Shown: positions 1 through 7,089 of the stretch, in pieces | How the letters are laid out: each line of letters opens with the position of its first letter | Numbering within the stretch: position 1 is the stretch's first letter | Assembly (NCBI GenBank): GCA_964383855.1 | Contig: CAYLIP010000032.1 | Span: 1 to 30,142 of the forward strand | Source: CAZHAC01 sp964383855 | GTDB taxonomy: Bacteria; Chloroflexota; Dormibacteria; Dormibacterales; Dormibacteraceae | Direction: 5' to 3' | Length of the DNA: 30,142 bases | Translations under genes and position numbers: made by a program | The notes under the pieces: model-generated | Seen by the model: the letters and a program-made list of their open reading frames with translations, nothing else | Told to the model about the DNA's origin: nothing | Databases searched by the model: none

Positions 1-650
1 CCCCAGGGGCTGTCCCAGACCTGGAGGCGGTGCTCGCCGGCGTGCTTCCAGAGCGCGAAGTCGCCCGGGTGGCGCTTGCGGGGATCGGGCTCGCCCCGCG
101 AGCCGGAGAGCAGCTGCGCAGGGTCGTTGCCGGAGAGCCGGCCGTAGGCAGGGAATGACGCGATGTCGTAGTACACGTTGCCGCCCACCTCGTAGGCGTG
201 GCCGCCGTCGATCAGCCTGCCGATGATCTCGAGCATCCGCGGTATGTACTCGGTGGCCCGGGGGTAGGCGGCAGCCGGGCGGATGTTGACCCGCGCGACG
301 TCCTCCAGGAACGCCTGAGTGTAGTGAGCAGCGATCTCCTGCGGCGACTTCCCCTCCAGCCTCGCCGAGACCAGCATCTTGTCCTCGCCGCGGTCGAAGT
401 CGTCCTCGCTCAGGTGCCCGACATCGGTGATGTTCATGACCTGGCGCACCTCGTGGCCGAGGAACTCGAGCGTCCGGCACAGGAGATCGGCGAAGAGGAA
501 GGTTCGAAGGTTGCCGACGTGCACGTAGCGGTACACGGTGGGCCCGCAGGAGTAAACGCCGGCGTGTCCGGCCCTCAGCGGCCGGAACTCCTCCTTCCGG
601 CGGCTCATGGTGTTGTAGAGGAGAAGCCGCGAACTCAACGAGGTTCCCAT
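1..650 (-). CDS. cysS: Cysteine--tRNA ligase, N-terminal part (3' end outside window)
   Basis: This enzyme charges tRNA-Cys with cysteine in the cytoplasm. My translation of the minus strand from the ATG at 650 gives the class I synthetase start. It shows LLLYNTMSRRKEEF near residue 9, then GVYSCGPTVY with the zinc-ligand-type Cys35. The HIGH-equivalent HVGN is at 44-47, followed by MNITDVGHL and a GEDKM segment. About 216 codons are visible; the KMSKS half and C-terminus lie beyond base 1. The MNITDVGHL...GEDKM form belongs to one of the two common CysRS subtypes. The start lies only 13 bp from the divergent MoeA-like gene. A TTG four codons inside (638) is an alternative start, since a TAGTAT sequence (654-649, minus) overlaps the ATG. 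No T-box leader is possible in such a short gap. Confidence 0.95.
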   Translation of the reverse strand, partial: MGTSLSSRLLLYNTMSRRKEEFRPLRAGHAGVYSCGPTVYRYVHVGNLRTFLFADLLCRTLEFLGHEVRQVMNITDVGHLSEDDFDRGEDKMLVSARLEGKSPQEIAAHYTQAFLEDVARVNIRPAAAYPRATEYIPRMLEIIGRLIDGGHAYEVGGNVYYDIASFPAYGRLSGNDPAQLLSGSRGEPDPRKRHPGDFALWKHAGEHRLQVWDSPW

Positions 651-660
651 ACTAGGAACC
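642..660. promoter_or_regulatory. Inverted repeat GGTTCC-N7-GGAACC between divergent starts
   Basis: Arms at 642-647 and 655-660 are perfect 6-bp complements around a 7-nt spacer (catacta). The repeat spans the cysS start codon (648-650, minus) and the upstream region of the MoeA-like gene (start 664). A minus-strand TAGTAT (654-649) lies in the spacer and could be a -10 box. An operator role is inference; chance occurrence of 6-bp arms is possible. Confidence 0.35.
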
Positions 661-663
661 CGC

Positions 664-1656
664 TTGAGGGCCATCCGCATCCATCCCGCCTCGGCCACCG
701 CAGCCGACATCGCCGGCACCGTGTTGACGCATGACCTGGGCCCGGACCTTCGGAAGGGCACGGTGCTTCAGGGGCCTGATCTCGAGCGGCTCCGAGGGAG
801 TGAGGAGGTCCATGTCATGCGGCTCGATCCGGGGGACGTCCACGAGGACGTGGCGGCCACGCGGCTTGGCCGGGCCATGGCCGGCGAGGGCGTCGAGGTG
901 GCCCCGCCGGTGCAGAGCCAGGTCCGCCTGCTGGCCGCGCACCGCGGCCTGCTCCGCGTCGACGCGGCGCTGGTGGACGACCTCAACCGCCTGCTGACGG
1001 TCTCCGCCTTCACGCTCTTCGACGGTCAGGCGGTGGACCGGGGCCATGAGGTGGCGGGCGCCAAGGTCACCCCGGTCGCGGTCCCCGCCGCTGTGCTGAC
1101 CGAGGCCGAAGCGATGAGCGCGGCCCGAGGGCCGGCGGTCACCGTGCTGCCCTTCCGGCCGCTGAGGACGGCGATCGTGGTCACCGAGCGGCTGAAGCCG
1201 AGGGCCCGAGCCATTTTCGACGAGGCCGTCCGGCGCAAGCTGGGCTGGTACGGCGCCCGGGTGCTGTGGACCCGCGAGGTGCCGCGAAGCGGTGACGCCG
1301 TGCGCGAGGCCTACGAGCTGGCGCGCGCCGCCGGGGCCGAGCTGATCCTCTTTGCCGGCGCCTCCTCGATCGACCCGCTCGACGCGGCCTACGTGGAGCT
1401 GACCGGCGCCGGTGGCGAGGTTCTTCGGATGGGCGCGCCCACCCACCCGGGGTCGATGCTCTGGCTCGGCCGCCTGGCGTCGGCGCCCGTGCTCGGCGTC
1501 GCCTCCTGCGCCGGCTTCGGGAAGAACACCTCGCTCGACCTCCTGCTGCCCTTTGTCTTCGCCTACGGCCGGGCCGAGGCCGGCGACCTGCTGCGCCTCG
1601 GCCACGGCGGGCTCGTGGAGCGGGCGGCCGGCCGCAGCTTTCCGCCCTACAGCTGA
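664..1656 (+). CDS. Molybdopterin-binding protein, MoeA-like (MoCF domain)
   Basis: The 330-residue protein resembles the MoeA-like molybdopterin-binding proteins found with molybdenum hydroxylase maturation genes. The N-terminal part (1-165) has the HPASATAADIAGTVLTHDL beginning and an LHED-like VHEDVAATRL (59-68). A MoCF/MogA-type fold follows (about 168-310) with LRTAIVVTERL, a four-residue-turn ILFAGASSIDPLDAAYVEL and the GMLW-like GSMLWLG. It probably binds molybdopterin or its adenylate during cofactor maturation; the exact reaction cannot be told from sequence. The start is TTG 664, which matches where family homology begins and has AGGA seven bases upstream. No other molybdenum genes are in the window. 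Its 3' end overlaps the convergent DUF309 gene by 10 bp. Confidence 0.8.
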   Translation: MRAIRIHPASATAADIAGTVLTHDLGPDLRKGTVLQGPDLERLRGSEEVHVMRLDPGDVHEDVAATRLGRAMAGEGVEVAPPVQSQVRLLAAHRGLLRVDAALVDDLNRLLTVSAFTLFDGQAVDRGHEVAGAKVTPVAVPAAVLTEAEAMSAARGPAVTVLPFRPLRTAIVVTERLKPRARAIFDEAVRRKLGWYGARVLWTREVPRSGDAVREAYELARAAGAELILFAGASSIDPLDAAYVELTGAGGEVLRMGAPTHPGSMLWLGRLASAPVLGVASCAGFGKNTSLDLLLPFVFAYGRAEAGDLLRLGHGGLVERAAGRSFPPYS

Positions 1657-2003
1657 TCCGAGGCTGGGTCGAGCACGATGTGCGGCATCACCAGGCGCGG
1701 CCAGCCGCCCGCCTCCAGCTCCTCCCGGTTGTGGTCTGTGAGCGCCAGCAGCGACTCCAGGTCGACCCCGCGGTGGGCGGGCAGGTAGGGCCGCAGGTAG
1801 CCGGCTCCCGACCTCCACTTGTTGAGGGCGCCGCGCCGGTTGCCGCGGCCGTAGTGGAGGCAGCCGGCGGCGACCTGTATGAGGCCCTTGTAGAACGCGC
1901 CGTCGGGACCGGTGCGGTCGGGCATCCACGCCTCCTCCCAGGCCTCGTGGGCGTCCCAGTAGCGGCCGGCGTTGAAGAGCTCGATTCCTTTGTCGAGGCT
2001 CAT
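1647..2003 (-). CDS. DUF309 domain protein
   Basis: A 118-residue protein of the DUF309 family. The family signature is plain at the N-terminus: GIELFNAGRYWDAHEAWEEAW (residues 6-26, acidic and aromatic residues on a helix), then FYKGLIQVAAGCLHYGRGN. The fold is an all-helical bundle; no biochemical role is established that I know of. The ATG at 2003 overlaps the stop of the upstream EamA gene in an ATGA junction, so the two are almost surely co-transcribed and translationally coupled. The stop lies inside the 3' end of the convergent MoeA-like gene. Confidence 0.85.
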   Translation of the reverse strand: MSLDKGIELFNAGRYWDAHEAWEEAWMPDRTGPDGAFYKGLIQVAAGCLHYGRGNRRGALNKWRSGAGYLRPYLPAHRGVDLESLLALTDHNREELEAGGWPRLVMPHIVLDPASDQL

Positions 2004-2821
2004 GTGCGGGAGGCCACCAGCATGCCGGCGGCGACCAGCACCGCTCCGAGCACGAAGGCCAGGCCGAGGCGCGCCCCCAGGAAGGCGGCGGAGAGGCCGA
2101 CCCCGACCACCGGTTGGAGGAGGAAGGGCACGGCAGCCGCTGCCGCCGGGGCCCTCTCGATCCCGCGATACCAGGCCCACCAGCCGAGAGCGGTCGCGCC
2201 AAACCCGAGGTAGGCGATCATGAGCGTCCCGCCCGGACTGACGCGGATGCTGGCGCCCAGCCCAAGCTCGACCGCGGCGGCGGCCAGAATCAGGGGCAGA
2301 CCCCATGCCGAAGCCGCTGTCGTCACCTCCAGGGCGCCGCGTTCCCGGACCAGCGGTGCCCCGAGAACGGTGAAGGCGGCCCAGGTCAGGCTGGCGGCGA
2401 CGAGGAGGACGTCGCCGGCAAGCGAGCCCGCGCCCGCCGGCCCGATCACGACCGCCGCCCCGACGATCCCGAGGGCGATTCCGAGCCACTGCAGCGGCCG
2501 GGTCGGCTCGCCCAGCGCGACCGGCGCCATCAGCGCCACGAACACCGGAGTGAGGAGGGTCAGGAGGCTGCCCGTGGCGGCGCCTGAGAGCAGCGTTCCG
2601 TAGGACTGGACCACGAGCGTGGCCGCGACCAGGGCGCCGAGCCCGGCCAGCCTTTTGTCCCGAAGGTTCGGCAGCCGCCGCATCGCGAGCACGAGCGCCA
2701 GCACACCCAGTCCGAGGCGGAGGACGCTCAGCGCGGCGGGCGGGATGTGGTCGGCGAACGCGAGCTGGCTGGCGACGTAAAGGCCGCCCCACAAAGCGGC
2801 CGCCAGCCCGGAGTAGATCAC
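2000..2821 (-). CDS. EamA/DMT-family permease
   Basis: A membrane transporter of the drug/metabolite transporter superfamily, about 273 residues from GTG 2821. Around ten hydrophobic segments can be seen, arranged as two EamA halves: one starts at SGLAAALWGGLYVAS, the second after GDVLLVAASLTWAAFTVLG. The typical Pro/Gly/Trp-rich TM ends are present (LGFGATALGWWAWYRGIE). The substrate is unknown; relatives export amino acids or other metabolites. I chose GTG 2821 because a -10-like TAGATT lies 8 nt upstream and the reading frame further upstream runs into the divergent HD gene. The stop overlaps the DUF309 start. Confidence 0.85.
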   Translation of the reverse strand: MIYSGLAAALWGGLYVASQLAFADHIPPAALSVLRLGLGVLALVLAMRRLPNLRDKRLAGLGALVAATLVVQSYGTLLSGAATGSLLTLLTPVFVALMAPVALGEPTRPLQWLGIALGIVGAAVVIGPAGAGSLAGDVLLVAASLTWAAFTVLGAPLVRERGALEVTTAASAWGLPLILAAAAVELGLGASIRVSPGGTLMIAYLGFGATALGWWAWYRGIERAPAAAAAVPFLLQPVVGVGLSAAFLGARLGLAFVLGAVLVAAGMLVASRT

Positions 2822-2829
2822 CCGAGCGA

Positions 2830-2839
2830 AATCTACAAT
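2830..2839. promoter_or_regulatory. Overlapping divergent -10 boxes for EamA (minus) and HD gene (plus)
   Basis: On the plus strand TACAAT (2834-2839) ends 6 nt before the GTG of the HD gene. On the minus strand TAGATT (2835-2830) ends 8 nt before the GTG of the EamA gene. The hexamers share two base pairs, and the start codons are only 24 bp apart. Both transcripts would be leaderless or nearly so. No -35 hexamer is obvious. Confidence 0.5.
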
Positions 2840-2845
2840 CGCCGG

Positions 2846-4231
2846 GTGGATGAGGTCCTCGCGGAGTACTCCCGCGTCAATCTCTCCAGCGATCCCATCT
2901 ATCGCTACATCCGGACCTCGAAGAGGGGACCGGGCGGCGTGCCTGGGAGGGCGGCCGAGACCGACCTGCTCGACAATCCCTGGCTCCAGCGCCTGCGCCG
3001 CATCCACCAGCTGCAGAGCGCGTGGTGGGTGTTCGCGACCGCCGAGCACTCCCGCTTCCAGCACTCGCTGGGGTCGATGCACCTGGCCGGCGAATGGGCG
3101 CGCCACCTCTACCCGACTCTCCGCCAGGTCTATGCGGACACGCCCTCGCTGGGCTTGGTGGAGGAGACTCTGCGCCTCGCCGGCCTGCTCCACGACGTCG
3201 GCCATGGTCCCTTCGGCCACTTCTTCGACGAGAACTACCTCTCGCGCTGGGGACTCGACCACGAGCAGCTCGGACGCTCCCTGATCCAGTCGCAGCTGGG
3301 CCCGATCATCGGGCAGATCGAGGCCTCACCCAACCACGACTTTGCGCCTGGCGAGCGCCTCGATCCGGCCTGGGTCGCCTACCTGATCTCGCTCGAAGAC
3401 CTGAAGGGCTTCCGGCCCCCCGGCTGGCTGGCCGCCCTGCGGCCGCTTTTGGTCGGTCCCTTCTCGGCCGACAACATGGACTACGTCCCTCGCGACGCCT
3501 ACATCTGCGGGGTGGCGACGGGCCCGGTCGACATCTCTCGGATCATCCACTACTCGTTCGTGTCCAAGTTCGGCCTGACCCTGCACGCGCATGGCGCCGA
3601 GGCGCTCTTCATGTTCCTCAACGCGCGGCTCTACCTCTACCACCAGGTCTACTACCACCGGACCGTGCGGCGGATCGACCTCCAGCTGCGCGAGATCTTC
3701 CGGCCCACCGTGGACCTTCTGCTGGGCGGCAACCCGCTCCAGCGCCTTGACCGCTTCCAGCGCCTGAACGAGTGGTCCCTGATGACCGAGGTCGATCGCT
3801 GGGCCCGGGAGGAGTCGGGCGAGAAGCGGGAGCTGGGCGCCGCCTGGGCCGCCATCGTGGCCCGGCGGCTCAAGTGGCGGATGATCTTCAGCGACTACGT
3901 GGAGGCCCATGACGTGGCCGCCGGCGTGCTGGCGATGGGCCGCGAGGAGTTCGCCGAGCGCATCCGGGCGCACCTGCCCCGCGATTGCCGCGACATCGAG
4001 TTCGAGGTCGACGTGGCCGCCCAGGAGTCGAGGGCGTTCAACCCGCTGGCGGAGAGCGGCGACATCCTCTTCTATGAGCCGCTCGACGAGAGCTACCGGC
4101 ACAGCCGCGTGCTCGACCTGTTTCGGCGGCTGCCGGTGCGGATGGCGCTCTTCCGGATCTTCGCCCGCGAGGACACGCATCGGCGCGAGCTGGTGCACGC
4201 GGCGCAGCAGGTGCTCGCGACCTCGGCCTGA
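2846..4231 (+). CDS. HD-domain phosphohydrolase (dNTPase/SAMHD1-like family)
   Basis: A 461-residue HD-superfamily metal-dependent phosphohydrolase. The metal-binding signature is complete: RLRRIHQLQ (49-57), FQHSLGSMHLA (H73), LAGLLHDVGHGPFGH with the HD pair at H116-D117, the LDHEQLG segment, and DNMDYVPRDAYICGV. Relatives include SAMHD1-type and bacterial dGTPase-like enzymes that hydrolyse deoxynucleoside triphosphates, so nucleotide turnover is the best guess; the substrate cannot be read off. I chose GTG 2846 over in-frame starts as early as 2747 because those overlap the divergent EamA gene and precede the TACAAT box. The following PLP-enzyme gene starts 51 bp downstream. Confidence 0.85.
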   Translation: MDEVLAEYSRVNLSSDPIYRYIRTSKRGPGGVPGRAAETDLLDNPWLQRLRRIHQLQSAWWVFATAEHSRFQHSLGSMHLAGEWARHLYPTLRQVYADTPSLGLVEETLRLAGLLHDVGHGPFGHFFDENYLSRWGLDHEQLGRSLIQSQLGPIIGQIEASPNHDFAPGERLDPAWVAYLISLEDLKGFRPPGWLAALRPLLVGPFSADNMDYVPRDAYICGVATGPVDISRIIHYSFVSKFGLTLHAHGAEALFMFLNARLYLYHQVYYHRTVRRIDLQLREIFRPTVDLLLGGNPLQRLDRFQRLNEWSLMTEVDRWAREESGEKRELGAAWAAIVARRLKWRMIFSDYVEAHDVAAGVLAMGREEFAERIRAHLPRDCRDIEFEVDVAAQESRAFNPLAESGDILFYEPLDESYRHSRVLDLFRRLPVRMALFRIFAREDTHRRELVHAAQQVLATSA

Positions 4232-4237
4232 GGGATC

Positions 4238-4251
4238 CCGCCGGAAGGCGG
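4238..4251. terminator. Short GC hairpin after the HD gene
   Basis: CCGCC (4238-4242), GGAA loop, GGCGG (4247-4251) form a 5-bp stem with a GNRA-type loop, 6 nt after the HD stop. There is no T-run, so this may be only a weak terminator or a processing/stabilising hairpin. Confidence 0.3.
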
Positions 4252-4282
4252 TGAGCCATCATAGCCACGTGCAGGGGCTGGC

Positions 4283-5194
4283 ATGATCGGAGTCGACCGG
4301 GTCCGAGCCGCCGCCGCCGCCGCCGCGCCGTACGTCGTCCGGACACCGGTCCTCCCGCTGGCCGGCGGCCGCTGGCTCAAGCTCGAGTGCCTTCAGCCGA
4401 CCGGGAGCTTCAAGGTGCGCGGCTACTTCGCCGCCGCGCTCGCGCTGGGCGAGCAGCGCCGGCGCGCCGGTCTGCTGACAGTCTCGGCGGGCAACGCGGC
4501 CGCCGGCTGCGCCTACGTCGCCGGCATCCTGGGCGCCGGCTGCCGGGTGGTGATGGTGGAGGGCGCGCCGGCGCCCAAGATCGAGGCCGTGCGGCGCTAT
4601 GGCGCCGAGCCGGTGTTCCTGCCCCGGGAGCGTCTCTTCGATTGGATGGCGAGCCGTGGCTGGGACTCCGATCCGGAAGCCTTCATCCACCCCCACACCG
4701 ATGAGGAGCTGGCGGCCGGCCACGGCGGGATCGGCTTCGAGCTGTTGGAGCAGGTGCCCGGCCTGCGCCGGGTGCTGGTCCCGGTCGGCGGCGGCGGCCT
4801 GGTCACCGGGGTCGCGGCCGTCCTCCGGCCGGCCGGCGTCGAGGTGGTGGGCGTGATGCCGGACGGCTACCCGCTCTGGCCGCGAGCGCTGGAGGCCGGC
4901 GGGGACCCGCACCTGGTGCCGCAGACGATCGCCGACGGCACGGCCGCGCCCTTCAACCCGGTCATGTTCGAGCGGCTGCGCGAGTGCGTCGACGGCTGGC
5001 TCGTGGTGCCCGAACCCCGCCTGCGAGAGGCGATCGCCGAGCTGCCGGCGGTCGCCAAGGTGGTGGCCGAAGGAGCCGGCGCCCTGGCCTACGCCGCTCT
5101 CGAGCAGGTGCCCGAGGACGGGCCGACGGTCGCGCTGGTCACCGGAGGCAACATCGACCGCTCGCTGCTGGCCGAGGTCATCCAGCTCGGCTGA
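4283..5194 (+). CDS. Threonine dehydratase-like PLP enzyme (fold type II)
   Basis: A 303-residue cytosolic PLP enzyme of the serine/threonine dehydratase family, expected to deaminate threonine (or serine) to a 2-oxoacid and ammonia. The PLP lysine is K43 in PTGSFKVRG. SAGNAAAGCAYVAG follows as the substrate loop; note SAGN where many members have SSGN. The phosphate-binding loop is VPVGGGGLVTG, and VALVTGGNID closes the C-terminal side. There is no C-terminal ACT regulatory domain, so this is the short, catabolic-like form rather than full-length biosynthetic IlvA. A GCAGGGG stretch lies a few bases before ATG 4283. It converges with L-threonine aldolase. Related racemases or 3-hydroxyaspartate dehydratases cannot be excluded. 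Confidence 0.8.
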   Translation: MIGVDRVRAAAAAAAPYVVRTPVLPLAGGRWLKLECLQPTGSFKVRGYFAAALALGEQRRRAGLLTVSAGNAAAGCAYVAGILGAGCRVVMVEGAPAPKIEAVRRYGAEPVFLPRERLFDWMASRGWDSDPEAFIHPHTDEELAAGHGGIGFELLEQVPGLRRVLVPVGGGGLVTGVAAVLRPAGVEVVGVMPDGYPLWPRALEAGGDPHLVPQTIADGTAAPFNPVMFERLRECVDGWLVVPEPRLREAIAELPAVAKVVAEGAGALAYAALEQVPEDGPTVALVTGGNIDRSLLAEVIQLG

Positions 5195-5207
5195 CGCGCG
5201 CACGGCC

Positions 5208-5230
5208 GCGGCCCGCCTTCGGGCGGCCGC
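5208..5230. terminator. Bidirectional GC hairpin with UUCG loop
   Basis: Left arm 5208-5217 and right arm 5222-5230 pair over 9 bp with one bulged C, closed by a C-TTCG-G tetraloop (5218-5221). It fills nearly all of the 36-bp gap between two convergent genes and stops one base before the aldolase stop codon. It lacks a T-tract, so termination strength is uncertain. Confidence 0.55.
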
Positions 5231-6262
5231 TCAGGCCGAGAGCACCTCTTCGCAGGCGGCGAGAGCGGCCTGGATGCCGGCCGCGTCAACGCCCAGGCTG
5301 GTCACGAACCGCACCGCGCCATCTCCCATCGACCCGCCCCGCACGCCGCGTGCCGCGGCCTCGGCCAGGAAGCGCGCGGCCGGCGTCGAGGTCGGCCGGA
5401 AGATGACGATGTTGGTCTGAACCCGGCTCAGGTCGATCTCGACCCCGGGCAGCTCGGCCAGCCCCTCGGCCAGCGTCCGGGCATTGGCGTGGTCCTCTTC
5501 CAGCCGCTCGACGTGGTGGTCGAGCGCGTAGAGCCCGGCGGCGGCGATGAAGCCGGCCTCCCGCCATCCGCCGCCCAGCATCTTCCGCCAGCGCACCGCC
5601 GCCGCGATCTTCTCCCGCGGCCCGCAGAGCACGGAGCCGACCGGGGCCCCGAGGCCCTTGGAGATGCAGAAGGTGATGGTGTCGCCCGCGTCCGCGATCT
5701 CGCGCACGTCCACCCCGAGTGCGAGCGCGGCGTTGAACACCCGGGCGCCGTCGATGTGGACGGCAAGGCCGTTCTCGCGCGCGACCGCGGCCACCGCGCG
5801 CAGGTCCGGGATCGGCCAGGCCACGCCGCCGTGGCGGTTGTGGGTGTTCTCGACCGACACCGCCGCGCTCAGGGGCTGGTGGGGATCGTCCGCCGCGCGC
5901 ACGGCCGCGCGCACCTGCTCGGCGCCCAGCACGCCCCGCTCGGTGACCAGCGGGCGAACCTGGATCCCGCCCAGCGTCGCCGCCCCCGCCGCCTCGGCGT
6001 TGAAGAGGTGAGACTCGGCGTCGGCGATCACCTCCTGGCCGTTGCGCGCGTTCACGAGCACGCCCAGGAGGTTGCCCATGGTCCCGCTGGCCACCAGAAG
6101 CGCCGCCTCCTTGCCGGTCAGCGCGGCGGCCCGCTCCTGCAGCCGGTTCACGGTCGGGTCCTCCCCGAAGACGTCGTCGCCCAGCTCGGCCGCCGCCATG
6201 GCGCGCCGCATGCCTTCGGTGGGCATGGTCAGGGTGTCCGAGCGCAGGTCGACGGAGGCCAC
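5231..6262 (-). CDS. ltaE: Low-specificity L-threonine aldolase
   Basis: A 343-residue fold-type I PLP enzyme that cleaves L-threonine/allo-threonine to glycine and acetaldehyde. Family hallmarks are VDLRSDTLTMPT (4-15), GDDVFGEDPTVNRLQ (28-42), ESHLF with the PLP-stacking H85, ENTHN (138-142), HIDGARVFNAA with D171, and the Schiff-base lysine K202 in ISKGLGAPVGS. The end is a small domain with GAVRFVTS. I chose GTG 6262 because it precedes VDLRSDT by three residues and a TAACCT box ends 7 nt upstream; in-frame starts further up would cross the phasin terminator. Together with the convergent dehydratase it offers two routes for threonine breakdown. Confidence 0.92.
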   Translation of the reverse strand: MASVDLRSDTLTMPTEGMRRAMAAAELGDDVFGEDPTVNRLQERAAALTGKEAALLVASGTMGNLLGVLVNARNGQEVIADAESHLFNAEAAGAATLGGIQVRPLVTERGVLGAEQVRAAVRAADDPHQPLSAAVSVENTHNRHGGVAWPIPDLRAVAAVARENGLAVHIDGARVFNAALALGVDVREIADAGDTITFCISKGLGAPVGSVLCGPREKIAAAVRWRKMLGGGWREAGFIAAAGLYALDHHVERLEEDHANARTLAEGLAELPGVEIDLSRVQTNIVIFRPTSTPAARFLAEAAARGVRGGSMGDGAVRFVTSLGVDAAGIQAALAACEEVLSA

Positions 6263-6269
6263 GGCGCCT

Positions 6270-6275
6270 AGGTTA
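6270..6275 (-). promoter_or_regulatory. -10-like TAACCT of threonine aldolase
   Basis: TAACCT on the minus strand ends 7 nt before GTG 6262, so transcription would begin at or within a base or two of the start codon (leaderless layout). There is no clear -35 element or Shine-Dalgarno. Confidence 0.45.
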
Positions 6276-6324
6276 GGGACTCCGGCCCAACCGCCTTCCG
6301 GCCGGCAGACGGGGACGGCTGGAA

Positions 6325-6364
6325 AGGGCTCCGTCCGGCCGCTGGGGGCGGTGGACGGAGCCCT
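6325..6364 (-). terminator. Intrinsic terminator of the phasin gene
   Basis: AGGGCTCCGTCC (6325-6336) and GGACGGAGCCCT (6353-6364) are perfect 12-bp complements around a 16-nt loop, starting 19 bp after the phasin stop. Read on the minus strand the stem is followed by TTTCC, a short T-run. It separates the phasin from the threonine aldolase promoter. Confidence 0.75.
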
Positions 6365-6383
6365 GGTCGCTGTCCTCGCCGGC

Positions 6384-7019
6384 TCAGGAGTTGGCCGAGC
6401 TCTCGGTGGAGCCGCTGCTGGGCGGCTCGGCGGCCTTCTCGACGGTCTGGGCGGCGCTGGTGGCGCCGCGAGCCGCCCTCGCCGTCGTCGCGCGGGCGGT
6501 GCGGTTGGTCCGGCGCGCGGCCGTGGCCGCTGTGCGCCGCGTCGACGTCCCCGCCTTGGCGGCCGTGCTCGCCGCCCGGCGGCGGGTCGTGCCGGCCGCG
6601 GTCTCACCGCTTTCGGCCGCTTTGGCGGCGGCCGCCGAAGCCCGGCGCGGAGCCGACCGGGTCTTGCTCCGGGAGGTGCTCCGGCTCGTGCTGCGGGCGC
6701 TCCGGCTGGTGGTCGCCGAGCGGCCGCCCGTGGCCCGCCTGGTGAGCTTCTCGATCTCCTTCTGGAGGCCCTCGATGCGCTTGCCCAGCTTGTCCAGCTC
6801 GCCCCGGTCGGCGACGCGGTTCAAGCGCTGGTCGACCTGCTTGCGGAAGGCGGTCAGGTTTTTCTGGGTTTCCGAGAACCGCTGGTCGACCTGCTTGCGC
6901 AGGTCCTTGTACTGGCGCTCCGCCTGCCGGCGCCAGTCGGCCGGGATCCGCGCCTCGAGCGCCTCCCGGACCTGGTCGACCAGGTTGCCGGACTGCGCTT
7001 TCTTACGGGTCGGTGCCAT
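6384..7019 (-). CDS. Phasin-like PHA granule protein with histone-like tail
   Basis: A 211-residue, two-part protein. Residues 1 to about 92 form an amphipathic helix/coiled coil (LVDQVREALEARIP, then RKQVDQR twice exactly 18 residues apart, then LGKRIEGLQKEIEKLTRR). The rest is a low-complexity Arg/Ser/Thr/Ala tail resembling histone H1 or the tail of Pseudomonas PhaF. Being divergent from phaR, it is probably a granule-coating phasin, and the basic tail may bind DNA. I chose ATG 7019 because AGGGGG (7035-7030) lies 10 nt upstream; the longer frame from 7082 would start inside the phaR promoter. The transcript likely starts near 7064 (TATGAT at 7076-7071). A nucleoid-associated protein without a granule role is the alternative. 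Confidence 0.75.
   Translation of the reverse strand: MAPTRKKAQSGNLVDQVREALEARIPADWRRQAERQYKDLRKQVDQRFSETQKNLTAFRKQVDQRLNRVADRGELDKLGKRIEGLQKEIEKLTRRATGGRSATTSRSARSTSRSTSRSKTRSAPRRASAAAAKAAESGETAAGTTRRRAASTAAKAGTSTRRTAATAARRTNRTARATTARAARGATSAAQTVEKAAEPPSSGSTESSANS
6826..6899 (-). repeat. Two 20-bp direct repeats inside the phasin gene, 54 bp apart
   Basis: CGCTGGTCGACCTGCTTGCG occurs at 6826-6845 and 6880-6899 (plus-strand reading). The 54-bp period is 18 codons and encodes the repeated RKQVDQR in the helical region; 18 residues is five turns of an alpha helix, so each copy puts the same face on the same side. Confidence 0.85.
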
Positions 7020-7070
7020 TGCGTCAGAACCCCCTATCAACAGCTGTCTTGTTCGGCTGGAATGCTGCAG

Positions 7071-7076
7071 ATCATA
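7071..7076 (-). promoter_or_regulatory. -10-like TATGAT of the phasin gene
   Basis: TATGAT on the minus strand predicts a start near 7064 and a leader of about 45 nt carrying the AGGGGG ribosome binding site. Its last two bases overlap the palindrome at 7075-7089. No good -35 hexamer is visible. Confidence 0.45.
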
Positions 7077-7089
7077 ACGCAATGCGTTA
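7075..7089. promoter_or_regulatory. Palindromic operator TAACGCA-A-TGCGTTA between phasin and phaR
   Basis: A perfect 7-bp inverted repeat around one central base. Its left edge overlaps the minus-strand TATGAT (7076-7071) and its right edge overlaps the plus-strand TAGAAT (7088-7093). A protein bound here would block both promoters. PhaR is known in other bacteria to repress phasin genes and itself, so it is the natural candidate. A CTGCAG palindrome (7065-7070) sits next to it and may be an extra half-site; TGC-rich sites are reported for some PhaR proteins. Confidence 0.65.

Noticed and set aside
651..663. T-box riboswitch for cysS
   Set aside because: Only 13 bp separate cysS from the divergent gene, and no tRNA-binding leader structure is possible.
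7020..7082. Longer phasin start at 7082
   Set aside because: It would begin inside the palindromic operator and lacks a ribosome binding site, whereas ATG 7019 has AGGGGG.
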